NCBI RefSeq assembly: GCF_001280255.1
Contig: NZ_LHCI01000106.1
Location: 1,403,766 to 1,467,765 of the forward strand
Reading direction: 5' to 3'
From: Thermus aquaticus
GTDB taxonomy: Bacteria; Deinococcota; Deinococci; Deinococcales; Thermaceae
Length of the DNA: 64,000 nucleotides
The stretch's first letter is position 1, and every line of letters begins with the position of its first letter. Below the pieces are notes generated by a model. That model was not told where the DNA came from and searched no databases. It saw nothing but the letters and a program-made list of their open reading frames with translations. Below are positions 29,465-36,001 of this stretch, piece after piece. The position numbers were made by a program, and so were the translations under genes.

Positions 29465-29983
29465 GGCCCACCAGGCGACGGGGCGGGTGGGGAAGGCCCT
29501 GGGGGCCACGGCCTCCCCCTTGGGGTGGCGCTCCATGGCGTAGTGGGGGAAGGCGTAGACCTCGAGGACCTCCTCCAGCAGGTTCACCAGCCAGACCTCG
29601 GGGATGCCCGCCTTCTGGTAGAGGGGAAGCTTCAGGGCGCGGTCCTGGACCAGGGTGGTGTCCGCGATCTCCACCAAAAGGAGAACGTCTTCGGGGCCAG
29701 GGTCCCGCTCCCGGTAGGCCTCCAGGGGAGGGCGGAGAAGGGCCAGGTCCGGGATGGGCTCCGAGTCGGCGGAAAGGGCCAAGGGGCACTGGACCATGAC
29801 CACGGCCTCCTCGCCGAAGGCTTCCTGAAAGACCCTGTCCAGGTGCATCACGTAGAGCCGGTGCTTTTTCCCCATGGGCGACACGGCGTACACCTCCCCC
29901 TCGAGGAGCTCCACCCGTTCGGGGAGGGCCCCCGCCTCGTAGGCCTTGTGGTAGGCCTCCACCGTGAAGCGGTGCTTGACCAT
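29462..29983 (-). CDS. Uma2 / DUF820 family putative endonuclease
   Basis: 173 residues of the PD-(D/E)xK superfamily, abundant in cyanobacteria and Thermus, function unproven. Core: VELLEGEVYAVSPMGKKHRLYVMHL (~24-48), PIPDLALLRP (~77, Asp), VLLLVEIADTTLVQDRALKLPLY (~98-120, Glu and Lys), AGIPEVWLVNLLEEVLEVYAFP (~124-145). Catalytic residues appear intact. It shares a palindromic -10 element with pabBA. Many relatives lie near mobile DNA, but nothing mobile is visible here. Confidence 0.85.
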   Translation of the reverse strand: MVKHRFTVEAYHKAYEAGALPERVELLEGEVYAVSPMGKKHRLYVMHLDRVFQEAFGEEAVVMVQCPLALSADSEPIPDLALLRPPLEAYRERDPGPEDVLLLVEIADTTLVQDRALKLPLYQKAGIPEVWLVNLLEEVLEVYAFPHYAMERHPKGEAVAPRAFPTRPVAWWA

Positions 29984-29990
29984 CTCCCCT

Positions 29991-30000
29991 GAGTATACTC
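29991..30000. promoter_or_regulatory. Palindromic bidirectional -10 element, Uma2 gene / pabBA
   Basis: GAGTATACTC is a perfect 10-bp palindrome containing TATACT on both strands. On the plus strand TATACT (29994-29999) ends six nucleotides before the pabBA GTG; on the minus strand it ends eight before the Uma2 ATG. Confidence 0.55.
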
Positions 30001-30005
30001 TGGCC

Positions 30006-31856
30006 GTGCTGGGCCTCTTTCAGGCCGCGAGGGCCCTGGGCCTCCGCCCGGCCCTCCTGGAGTCCTTGGGGCCAAAGACCCCCTTTTCCCGGCTCTCCCT
30101 CCTGGGGCTAAAGCCCCGGCACCGCCTCGAGGTCCTGGAAGGGCGGCTCTACCTGGACGGGCGGAGGGTGGGGGAGGCTTTGGACCTCTTCCCCTACCTG
30201 GAAAGGGGCCTAGGACGGGGCTTCTTCCCCGCCTGGATGGGCTTTTTCGCCTACGAGTTCGCCCGCCACCTGGGGCTTCCCACCCACCCGCCCGTGCCCG
30301 GCCTTCCCGAGGCCGCCTTCTTCTACTACCCCGAGGGCTTAGCCTTCCTGGAGGGGCGGCTTGTGGAAAGGCCCGCCCTCCCCATCCGGCCTTCCCCCTA
30401 CCTCCCCCCGCCCTTGCCGCCCCTTCGCCTCCATAGCGACTACCCCAAAGCCCGCTTCCTGGAGGGGGTGAGGGAGGTCCAGGAGCGGATCCGGGCCGGG
30501 GTGGTCTACCAGGTAAACCTCTCCCACCGCTTCCGGGCCCAGGGCGCTCTGGACCCCCTGGCCCTTTACGCCCGCCTCCGGGTCCAAAACCCCTCCCCCT
30601 TCATGGGGCTTCTGGAGGGGGAAGGCTGGGCGGTGGTCTCGGGGAGCCCGGAGCGGCTTTTCCAGAAGGTGGGGGCCAGGGTCTTGACCCGGCCCATCGC
30701 CGGGACCAGGCCCCGGGGGCGGGAGGAGGCCGAGGACCTCCGCCTGGAGGAGGAGCTCCTCTCTTCCCCCAAGGAGCGGGCCGAGCACGCCATGCTGGTG
30801 GACCTCCTCCGCAACGACCTGGCCAAGGTGGCCCTGCCGGGCACGGTGCGGGTAAGGGAGCTTTTCACCGTGGAGCGCTACGCCCACGTCATGCACTTGG
30901 TCTCCGAGGTGGAGGGGTACACCCGGGCCTCGTTGGGGGAGGTCTTCGCCGCCCTCTTCCCCGGGGGGACCATCACCGGAGCCCCCAAGGGGACGGTCAT
31001 GGAGGCCATCCGGGACCTGGAGCCCGTGCCCCGAGGGGCCTACACCGGGAGCCTGGGGTACGTCTCGGGGAGGGGGGCGGACTTCAACATCCTCATCCGC
31101 TCCATGTATCAGGTGAAGGAGACCCTTTACTTCTCCGCCGGGGCCGGGGTGGTCATCGCCTCTGACCCCGATAAGGAGTACGAGGAGACCCTCCACAAAG
31201 CCGAGGGGCTCCTGAGGGCCCTCACGGGGGGCAGGCCGGGAAGCCCCCTGGCCCCGCCCAAGCCCACCGCCAGGTGGGCTCCCCCGCCCCCTCCCCGCCG
31301 CCTCGAGGCCCGGGTCCTCTTCCTGGAAAACCGGGACTCCTTCAGCCACAACCTGGTGGACTACCTGCGGGCCCTGGGGGCGGAGGTGGAGGTGGTGGAC
31401 CAGGAGGAGGCCCCCAGGTTTTCCGGCTTCACCCACCTCCTGGTGGGCCCGGGGCCCAAGGACCCCTATAGGGCGGGAAGGGTCCTGGAGTGGACCAAGA
31501 GGGCCTTGGAGGAGGGCGTTCCCTTCCTGGGGGTCTGCCTGGGCCACCAGGCCCTGGGGGTGGCCCTGGGGGCGGAGCTTTACCGGGAGGCCCCGGTCCA
31601 CGGGGAGGCCCACCCCATCCACCACGCGGGGGAGGCCCTCTTCCGGGGCCTTCCCAACCCCCTGCCCTTCGCCCGCTACCACTCCCTGGCCTTAAGGCGC
31701 CTGCCCCCCGCCCTCCGCCTCCTGGCCTGGACGGAGGACGGGGTGCCCATGGCCATCTGGGACGGTAAGGTGGCCTTTGGGGTCCAGTTCCACCCGGAAA
31801 GCATCCTCTCCCCCTGGGGCATGGAGCTACTCGCCCGCTTTTTGGAGGTGGGATGA
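30006..31856 (+). CDS. Fused aminodeoxychorismate synthase PabB-PabA (or anthranilate synthase-type)
   Basis: Chorismate amination enzyme with both subunits in one 616-residue chain. The PabB/TrpE part (1-~420) has IRAGVVYQVNLSHRF, VSGSPERLF, RPIAGTRPRG, the metal site ERAEHAMLVDLLRNDL and GGTITGAPK. The glutamine amidotransferase part (~440-616) has the Cys in GVCLGHQALG (~511) and the His-Glu pair in FHPES (~597). The motif is PIAGT, the form in anthranilate synthases and one PabB subgroup; E. coli PabB has PIKGT. pabC overlaps by 4 bp, which favours p-aminobenzoate synthesis. GTG 30006 is chosen from the leaderless -10 box. Confidence 0.82.
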   Translation: MLGLFQAARALGLRPALLESLGPKTPFSRLSLLGLKPRHRLEVLEGRLYLDGRRVGEALDLFPYLERGLGRGFFPAWMGFFAYEFARHLGLPTHPPVPGLPEAAFFYYPEGLAFLEGRLVERPALPIRPSPYLPPPLPPLRLHSDYPKARFLEGVREVQERIRAGVVYQVNLSHRFRAQGALDPLALYARLRVQNPSPFMGLLEGEGWAVVSGSPERLFQKVGARVLTRPIAGTRPRGREEAEDLRLEEELLSSPKERAEHAMLVDLLRNDLAKVALPGTVRVRELFTVERYAHVMHLVSEVEGYTRASLGEVFAALFPGGTITGAPKGTVMEAIRDLEPVPRGAYTGSLGYVSGRGADFNILIRSMYQVKETLYFSAGAGVVIASDPDKEYEETLHKAEGLLRALTGGRPGSPLAPPKPTARWAPPPPPRRLEARVLFLENRDSFSHNLVDYLRALGAEVEVVDQEEAPRFSGFTHLLVGPGPKDPYRAGRVLEWTKRALEEGVPFLGVCLGHQALGVALGAELYREAPVHGEAHPIHHAGEALFRGLPNPLPFARYHSLALRRLPPALRLLAWTEDGVPMAIWDGKVAFGVQFHPESILSPWGMELLARFLEVG

Positions 31857-32599
31857 AGCGGGTGCTCCTTTCGGGCAAGCCCTTCGCCGAGCCCCTTCCC
31901 GAGGGCTTTCTTTACCACGGGTATAGCGTCTTCACCACCTTGAGGGCCGAGGGGGGAAGGCCCCTCTGGCTACCGGACCACCTGGCCCGCCTCCGCCGCC
32001 ACGCCGAGGCCTTGGGCCTTAGCTACCCCGGGGACGAGGCCTTTTTGCAGGACCTGAAGGTCCTCCTCGCCGCCTTTCCCCAGGCCCCCTGCCTCCGCCT
32101 TCGCCTCACCGTGGGGGAGGGGGTGTGGCTCTCCGAGGCCAGGCCCTACGCCCCCCCGCCCCGGGCCCTCTACCGGGAGGGGGTGCGGGTCCACCTGACC
32201 CCCTACCGGGTCCACCCGGACCTCTTCCCCTACAAGACGGGCAACTACCTGCCCTACCGCCTGGCCCTGGAGGAGGCCAAAAGGCAAGGTGCCTTTGAGG
32301 GCCTCCTCCTGAACGAGAAGGGGCACGTGGTGGACGGGAGCCGCACCAGCCCCTTGCTCTTTCGGAAGGGCACCCTCTACCTCCTGGAGGGGGGCCTCGA
32401 GGGCCTCACCCGGGAGAAGGTGGCCGAGGCGGCCCGGGAGCTTGGGCTAAAGGTGGAGCGGGCCCATTTGCGCCCGGAGGAGCTGGAGGGCGCCCTTCTC
32501 CTTGCCGGAAGCGGCGTGGGCCTTTTGCCCGTGGGCAGGCCGCCGGAGGCCCTCTTTCCCCTCATAGAGCGCTTCCTCCCCGCTTGCTATACTGAATAG
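31853..32599 (+). CDS. pabC: Aminodeoxychorismate lyase (class IV PLP enzyme)
   Basis: Releases pyruvate from aminodeoxychorismate to give p-aminobenzoate for folate. 248 residues. Class IV fold: GYSVFTTLRAEGGRPLWLPDHLARL near the N-terminus, the PLP Lys in DLFPYKTGNYLPYRLA (~125), and EGLLLNEKGHVVDGSRTSPL (~147). The family also holds branched-chain and D-amino-acid aminotransferases; linkage to the PabBA fusion decides the call. Starts ATGA within the upstream stop. The greA promoter lies in its last codons. Confidence 0.85.
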   Translation: MKRVLLSGKPFAEPLPEGFLYHGYSVFTTLRAEGGRPLWLPDHLARLRRHAEALGLSYPGDEAFLQDLKVLLAAFPQAPCLRLRLTVGEGVWLSEARPYAPPPRALYREGVRVHLTPYRVHPDLFPYKTGNYLPYRLALEEAKRQGAFEGLLLNEKGHVVDGSRTSPLLFRKGTLYLLEGGLEGLTREKVAEAARELGLKVERAHLRPEELEGALLLAGSGVGLLPVGRPPEALFPLIERFLPACYTE

Positions 32600-32641
32600 C
32601 GGTACCGCCAGCCCGAAGGCTTTGGGCTGGTAGCCCTTTTT
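32588..32641 (+). promoter_or_regulatory. greA promoter followed at once by a terminator-like hairpin
   Basis: TATACT (32588-32593) is a -10 box inside the last pabC codons. Starting ~32600, the transcript would run into CCAGCCC (32608-32614) pairing with GGGCTGG (32624-32630), followed by TAGCCCTTTTT ending at 32641. This is a small attenuator-like or terminator unit just before the greA ribosome site (GGGAGGA). It may also terminate pabC transcription. Confidence 0.55.
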
Positions 32642-32655
32642 GCACGGGAGGACGC

Positions 32656-33126
32656 ATGAAGAAGCCCGTCTACCTCACCCCAGAAGGCTTTCGCCGCCTT
32701 CAGGAGGAGCTGAACCACCTGAAGACCACCAAAAGGCAGGAGATCTCCGCCGACTTTGAGCAGGCCCTGGAGGAGGGGGACCTGCGGGAAAACGCCGGCT
32801 ACGACGAGGCCAGGCGGGCCATGTGGCAGAACGAGGCCCGCATCGCCCAGCTGGAAGACCTCCTGGCCCGGGCCGTGGTCGTGGAGGGGAACGGCTCCTA
32901 CGACCAGGTGGCCCTGGGATGTCAGGTGGAGCTGGAGACGGAAAGCGGGGAGAGGCTTTCCCTGGCCATCGTGGGGAGCCACGAGGCCGACATCTTCAGC
33001 GGAAAGATCTCCGACGAGTCCCCCTTGGGCCAGGCCCTTTTGGGCAAGAAGGTGGGGGACGTGGTGGAGATCCGGGGCAAGAAGGGGGCCCAGGTCTACA
33101 CCATCCTGGAGATCAAACCCCTATAG
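32656..33126 (+). CDS. greA: Transcription elongation factor GreA
   Basis: Rescues backtracked RNA polymerase by stimulating transcript cleavage. 156 residues: N-terminal coiled coil (~1-75) whose tip EEGDLRENAGYDEAR carries the acidic Asp/Glu pair that reaches the polymerase active site, and a C-terminal FKBP-like domain (ISDESPLGQALLGKKVGDVVEI). The GD-L-x-ENA-x-Y tip identifies it as GreA and not the inhibitory Thermus paralogue Gfh1, whose tip is DDYDD-like. Overlaps recO by 14 bp. Confidence 0.93.
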   Translation: MKKPVYLTPEGFRRLQEELNHLKTTKRQEISADFEQALEEGDLRENAGYDEARRAMWQNEARIAQLEDLLARAVVVEGNGSYDQVALGCQVELETESGERLSLAIVGSHEADIFSGKISDESPLGQALLGKKVGDVVEIRGKKGAQVYTILEIKPL

Positions 33127-33778
33127 CCTCCGCCGAGCGCAAGGGCCCCAGGCTCTCCTCGGCGTGGGCCTTGAGGGCCAGGAAGAGGCGGTCTAGGGGG
33201 GCCTCCTCTAGGTAGGGGAGGGCCTCCCCGCCGAGGAGGTGGAGGACGGCCCTCAGGGCCTCCACCCCTTTTTCCCCCAGGTAGACCCCTTCCCCCCCCA
33301 GCCTGCCGCCCTTGAGGTGGAGGCCTGGCCCCAGGAGGTTAGGGGAAAGCCCCCCGGCCTTCAGCACCCGCCAGCCCGCCCAGACCAGGGGGAGGAGAGG
33401 GTTGGGGTGTTTGGCGAGGCCCCGGAGGCCGGAGACGAAGACGGGGTAGATCCTGGGAGCGGCCTCGGGGGAGGCCAGGCGGTAGGCCAGCTCGGCCAGA
33501 AAGGAGGCGAGGAGGAAGCGCCTGGGCTCCTCTAGGCCGTGGAGCCTGCCTATGAGTTTCGCCTGGGTCAGGGTGGGAAGGCCCTCCTCCTTGGCGTAAA
33601 GCTGGAAGCGCACGTGGTGGAAAAGGGAAAGCCTTCCCGTGCGCCCCGTGGGCCTCTGGCCTTTGCGGGCCACCGCCTCGAGGCTCCCCTTGGGCGTGAG
33701 GAAGCGCACCAGAAGATCCCCCTGCGCCAGGGGCTTCCTGCCCACCACGATGCCCTCCTCGAGGCGGTACCGCTCCAT
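33113..33778 (-). CDS. recO: DNA repair protein RecO
   Basis: RecFOR mediator that loads RecA on SSB-coated DNA. 221 residues. N-terminal OB fold: MERYRLEEGIVVGRKPLAQGDLLVRFLTPKGSLEAVARKGQR; helical C-terminal domain with FLLASFLAELAYRLASPEAAP. No cysteines at all, so it lacks the four-Cys zinc site of Deinococcus RecO-type proteins. ATG 33778 lies seven nucleotides after TACACT on the minus strand, and no ribosome site is seen. Confidence 0.9.
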   Translation of the reverse strand: MERYRLEEGIVVGRKPLAQGDLLVRFLTPKGSLEAVARKGQRPTGRTGRLSLFHHVRFQLYAKEEGLPTLTQAKLIGRLHGLEEPRRFLLASFLAELAYRLASPEAAPRIYPVFVSGLRGLAKHPNPLLPLVWAGWRVLKAGGLSPNLLGPGLHLKGGRLGGEGVYLGEKGVEALRAVLHLLGGEALPYLEEAPLDRLFLALKAHAEESLGPLRSAEAIGV

Positions 33779-33785
33779 CTTTTTC

Positions 33786-33795
33786 AGTGTATGCT
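33786..33795. promoter_or_regulatory. Overlapping -10 boxes, recO / small membrane protein
   Basis: AGTGTATGCT carries TATGCT on the plus strand (33790-33795; six nucleotides before ATG 33802) and TACACT on the minus strand (33791 to 33786; seven before the recO ATG). The two boxes share their first two base pairs. Confidence 0.55.
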
Positions 33796-33801
33796 GGAGG
33801 C

Positions 33802-34041
33802 ATGGAAAGGACCCTGCGCGACATCCTGGAGTGGGTGGTTTTGGGCCTCTTGGTGGTGGTGGGGGTGCTCCTCGCCCTCTGGGTGGGGGGCTGGGTCTTC
33901 ACCTTCCTGGGCAAGGTCCTCCTAGCCCTCTCCGGGCTCATCTGGACCCTTCTCACCTACGCCATTCCCGTCCTCATCGTGGCCGCCATCGGCTACGGGG
34001 TGGTTTACTTCTTGCAGAAGCGCTCCTCCAGCGCCTCCTAG
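33802..34041 (+). CDS. Small two-helix membrane protein, unknown
   Basis: 79 residues: MERTLRDILEWVVLGLLVVVGVLLALWVGGWVFTFLGKVLLALSGL and a second hydrophobic helix IWTLLTYAIPVLIVAAIGYGVVYFL, ending KRSSSAS. No family recognised. ATG 33802 is preferred because it sits at the leaderless distance from TATGCT; the GGAGG at 33796 is too close to serve as a ribosome site for it. Followed by a strong hairpin. Confidence 0.65.
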   Translation: MERTLRDILEWVVLGLLVVVGVLLALWVGGWVFTFLGKVLLALSGLIWTLLTYAIPVLIVAAIGYGVVYFLQKRSSSAS

Positions 34042-34073
34042 GCCTTTTCAGGGCAACGCCTTGAGAAGCTTCC

Positions 34074-34105
34074 GGGGAGCGGGCCTCCGCTCCCCGCTTT
34101 CCCTT
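34074..34105 (+). terminator. Terminator-like hairpin after the small membrane protein
   Basis: GGGGAGCGG and CCGCTCCCC form a 9-bp stem with a GCCT loop, followed by GCTTTCCCTT. A second perfect 10-bp hairpin, CCCTTCCGCC (34155-34164) / GGCGGAAGGG (34171-34180), followed by CCTTTAC, lies 50 bp further on. Confidence 0.55.
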
Positions 34106-34536
34106 GGCCGGGAAAGCCCCGGGTCCACCTCCTGGGGTTGGCCCAAGGGCGTGCCCCTTCCGCCTCTGGCGGCGGAAGGGCCTTTACTACACTTGTCAGC
34201 AAAATTACGATGCAACTGGCTTTTCTTGCGCTTTGAAAATCAAAGCCCCCTTTCCAGGCCGCCTTTTGGCCCATATTTTGACCTGGCCCAACGTTGCGGT
34301 GTGTGCTATACTCCCCCTAACCCGGACCTCCGGGTGGGGACCTTGAAAGCCAGTTCTTCCCTTGGGGATGGGCAATATGCGTTTCCCCTTCTCATCGGCC
34401 CTCTCTCCTGCGTGTGTTCATCGGCATAAACCCCCGAAAACCCCCGTTATTCGCCCCATGCATATTCCAAGCTTCATCTTTCTCACAAACCTCCCTCTGA
34501 CAGTGCCGTCCAGAAGGGCATTCTTATAGGGGTAGA
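34106..34536 (+). promoter_or_regulatory. CRISPR leader region
   Basis: About 430 bp without a gene, clearly less GC-rich than the rest of the window, ending at the first repeat. Contents: the hairpin at 34155-34180; a 10-bp inverted repeat AACTGGCTTT (34214-34223) / AAAGCCAGTT (34346-34355); a palindrome CTTTGAAAATCAAAG near 34231; TATACT at 34307-34312; and TATAGG at 34525-34530 just before repeat 1, a plausible crRNA -10. It is identified as the leader because the opposite end of the array carries the degenerate repeat. Confidence 0.65.
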
Positions 34537-35173
34537 GTTGCAAACCACGTAGCCCCGTAAGGGGATTGCGACGCCGCACCCGCAAAAGGGGTCCAGGACC
34601 ACGTCCCCGGGGGTTGCAAACCACGTAGCCCCGTAAGGGGATTGCGACACCTGTTCTTCAAGTTTGGCCACCCGCTTTTTGAGCGGTTGCAAACCACGTA
34701 GCCCCGTAAGGGGATTGCGACCTTCGCTTATGGCATCCCACACCCACGAGGGAGGCACTAGTTGCAAACCACGTAGCCCCGTAAGGGGATTGCGACCACC
34801 CCTCGCCATCCTCGCCCATGTAAAGCTCTACCTTCGTTGCAAACCACGTAGCCCCGTAAGGGGATTGCGACCCGCTAGGCCACGCCTTGAGGGTAGCGAC
34901 CACCTTGCGAGTTGCAAACCACGTAGCCCCGTAAGGGGATTGCGACCACTGGCCGTTTTCAATCCGACCAGTGTACACTACAGGTTCTGTTGCAAACCAC
35001 CTAGCCCCGTAAGGGGATTGCGACCAGGGTGTAGGTAAACTTGCCCACGCGCGCGGTGTAGGTTGCAAACCACCTAGCCCCGTAAGGGGATTGCGACAAC
35101 CGGCGGGTAGCCTCCTCCAGGGCCATGAGGACCACCTGTTGCAAACCACTTAGCCCCGGAAGGGGATTGCGGC
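34537..35173 (+). CRISPR. CRISPR array: nine 36-bp repeats, eight spacers
   Basis: Repeats start at 34537, 34613, 34686, 34761, 34836, 34911, 34989, 35062 and 35138. The unit opens GTTGCAAACCACGTAG, contains the CCCC-GTAA-GGGG hairpin and ends ATTGCGAC, the 8-nt tag I associate with Thermus type III crRNAs. Repeats 1-6 are identical; 7 and 8 carry ACCTAG for ACGTAG; 9 is degenerate (ACTTAG, CGGAA, GCGGC), marking the distal end, so transcription is left to right. Spacers are 40, 37, 39, 39, 39, 42, 37 and 40 bp. No cas gene is in the window. Spacer 1 read on the minus strand gives GDVVLDPFCGCG, a DNA-methyltransferase motif. Confidence 0.98.
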
Positions 35174-35233
35174 ACCACCATGGCGCTACTGGAGCACCCC
35201 CGGGGTCCTGCCAGGGGTTTTTCCTTGTCGCCC

Positions 35234-35239
35234 TATAAT
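35234..35239 (+). promoter_or_regulatory. Leaderless -10 box of ymdB
   Basis: A consensus TATAAT ending six nucleotides before the ATG at 35246, 60 bp beyond the last CRISPR repeat. Confidence 0.6.
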
Positions 35240-35245
35240 GCCCCT

Positions 35246-36001
35246 ATGCGCCTTCTTTTCATCGGCGACGTGATGGCGGAGCCCGGCCTCAGGGCCGTGA
35301 GCCTGCACCTGCCGGACATCCGCGACCGCTACGACCTGGTCATCGCCAACGGGGAGAACGCCGCCAAAGGTAAGGGCCTGGACAAGAGGAGCTACCGCCT
35401 CCTGCGGGAGGCGGGGGTGGACCTCATCTCCCTGGGCAACCACGCCTGGGACCACAAGGAGGTCTACGAGCTTTTGGAAAAAGAGCCCGTGGTGCGGGCC
35501 CTCAACTACCCCCCGGGGACGCCGGGGAAGGGCTTTTGGCGCCTCGAGACCGGCGAGAGCCTCCTCTTCGTCCAGGTGATGGGCCGCATCTTCATGGACC
35601 CCCTGGACGACCCCTTCCGGGCCCTGGACGCCCTTCTGGAAAGGGAGAAGGCGGACTACGTGCTGGTGGAGGTCCACGCCGAGGCCACCAGCGAGAAGAT
35701 GGCCCTGGCCCACTACCTGGACGGGCGGGTCAGCGCTGTCCTCGGCACCCACACCCACGTGCCCACCCTGGACGCCACCCGCCTGCCCAAAGGGACCCTC
35801 TACCAGACCGACGTGGGCATGACGGGCACCTACCAGTCCATCATCGGGGGGGAGATAGAGACCTTCCTGGCCCGCTTCCTGACGGGCCGCCCCCAGCCCT
35901 TCCGCGCCGCAGAGGGGAAGGCTCGCCTCCACGCCACCGAGCTGGTCTTGGAAGGGGGGAGGCCCATTTCCATCAGCCCCTACGTGTGGGAAGAGCCATG
36001 A
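35246..36001 (+). CDS. ymdB: YmdB-family metallophosphoesterase (TIGR00282)
   Basis: Calcineurin-like di-metal phosphodiesterase; the B. subtilis member hydrolyses 2',3'-cyclic nucleotides. 251 residues. Metal ligands are visible in [11 protein letters not shown] (~8), [16 protein letters not shown] (~32-47), SLGNHAWD (~65), [15 protein letters not shown] (~149) and [12 protein letters not shown] (~173). The start MRLLFIGD is fixed by the -10 box; an in-frame ATG at 35180 would place it in the CRISPR trailer. Coupled by ATGA to ppc. Confidence 0.9.
   Translation: MRLLFIGDVMAEPGLRAVSLHLPDIRDRYDLVIANGENAAKGKGLDKRSYRLLREAGVDLISLGNHAWDHKEVYELLEKEPVVRALNYPPGTPGKGFWRLETGESLLFVQVMGRIFMDPLDDPFRALDALLEREKADYVLVEVHAEATSEKMALAHYLDGRVSAVLGTHTHVPTLDATRLPKGTLYQTDVGMTGTYQSIIGGEIETFLARFLTGRPQPFRAAEGKARLHATELVLEGGRPISISPYVWEEP

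Noticed and set aside
29462-29983. Uma2 gene as a sign of a mobile element
   Set aside because: No transposase, integrase or target duplication is present; Uma2-type genes are frequent in Thermus chromosomes as far as I recall.
34483-35149. Long reading frames through the CRISPR array on both strands with repeated CNPLTGLRGLQ-, SQSPYGATWFAT- or CKPRSPVRGLRP-like units
   Set aside because: They are translations of the 36-bp repeat and its spacers; the periodic peptides come from the array, not from a repeat protein.
35180-35245. N-terminal extension of YmdB into the CRISPR trailer
   Set aside because: A consensus TATAAT lies between that ATG and ATG 35246, and MRLLFIGD is the family N-terminus.
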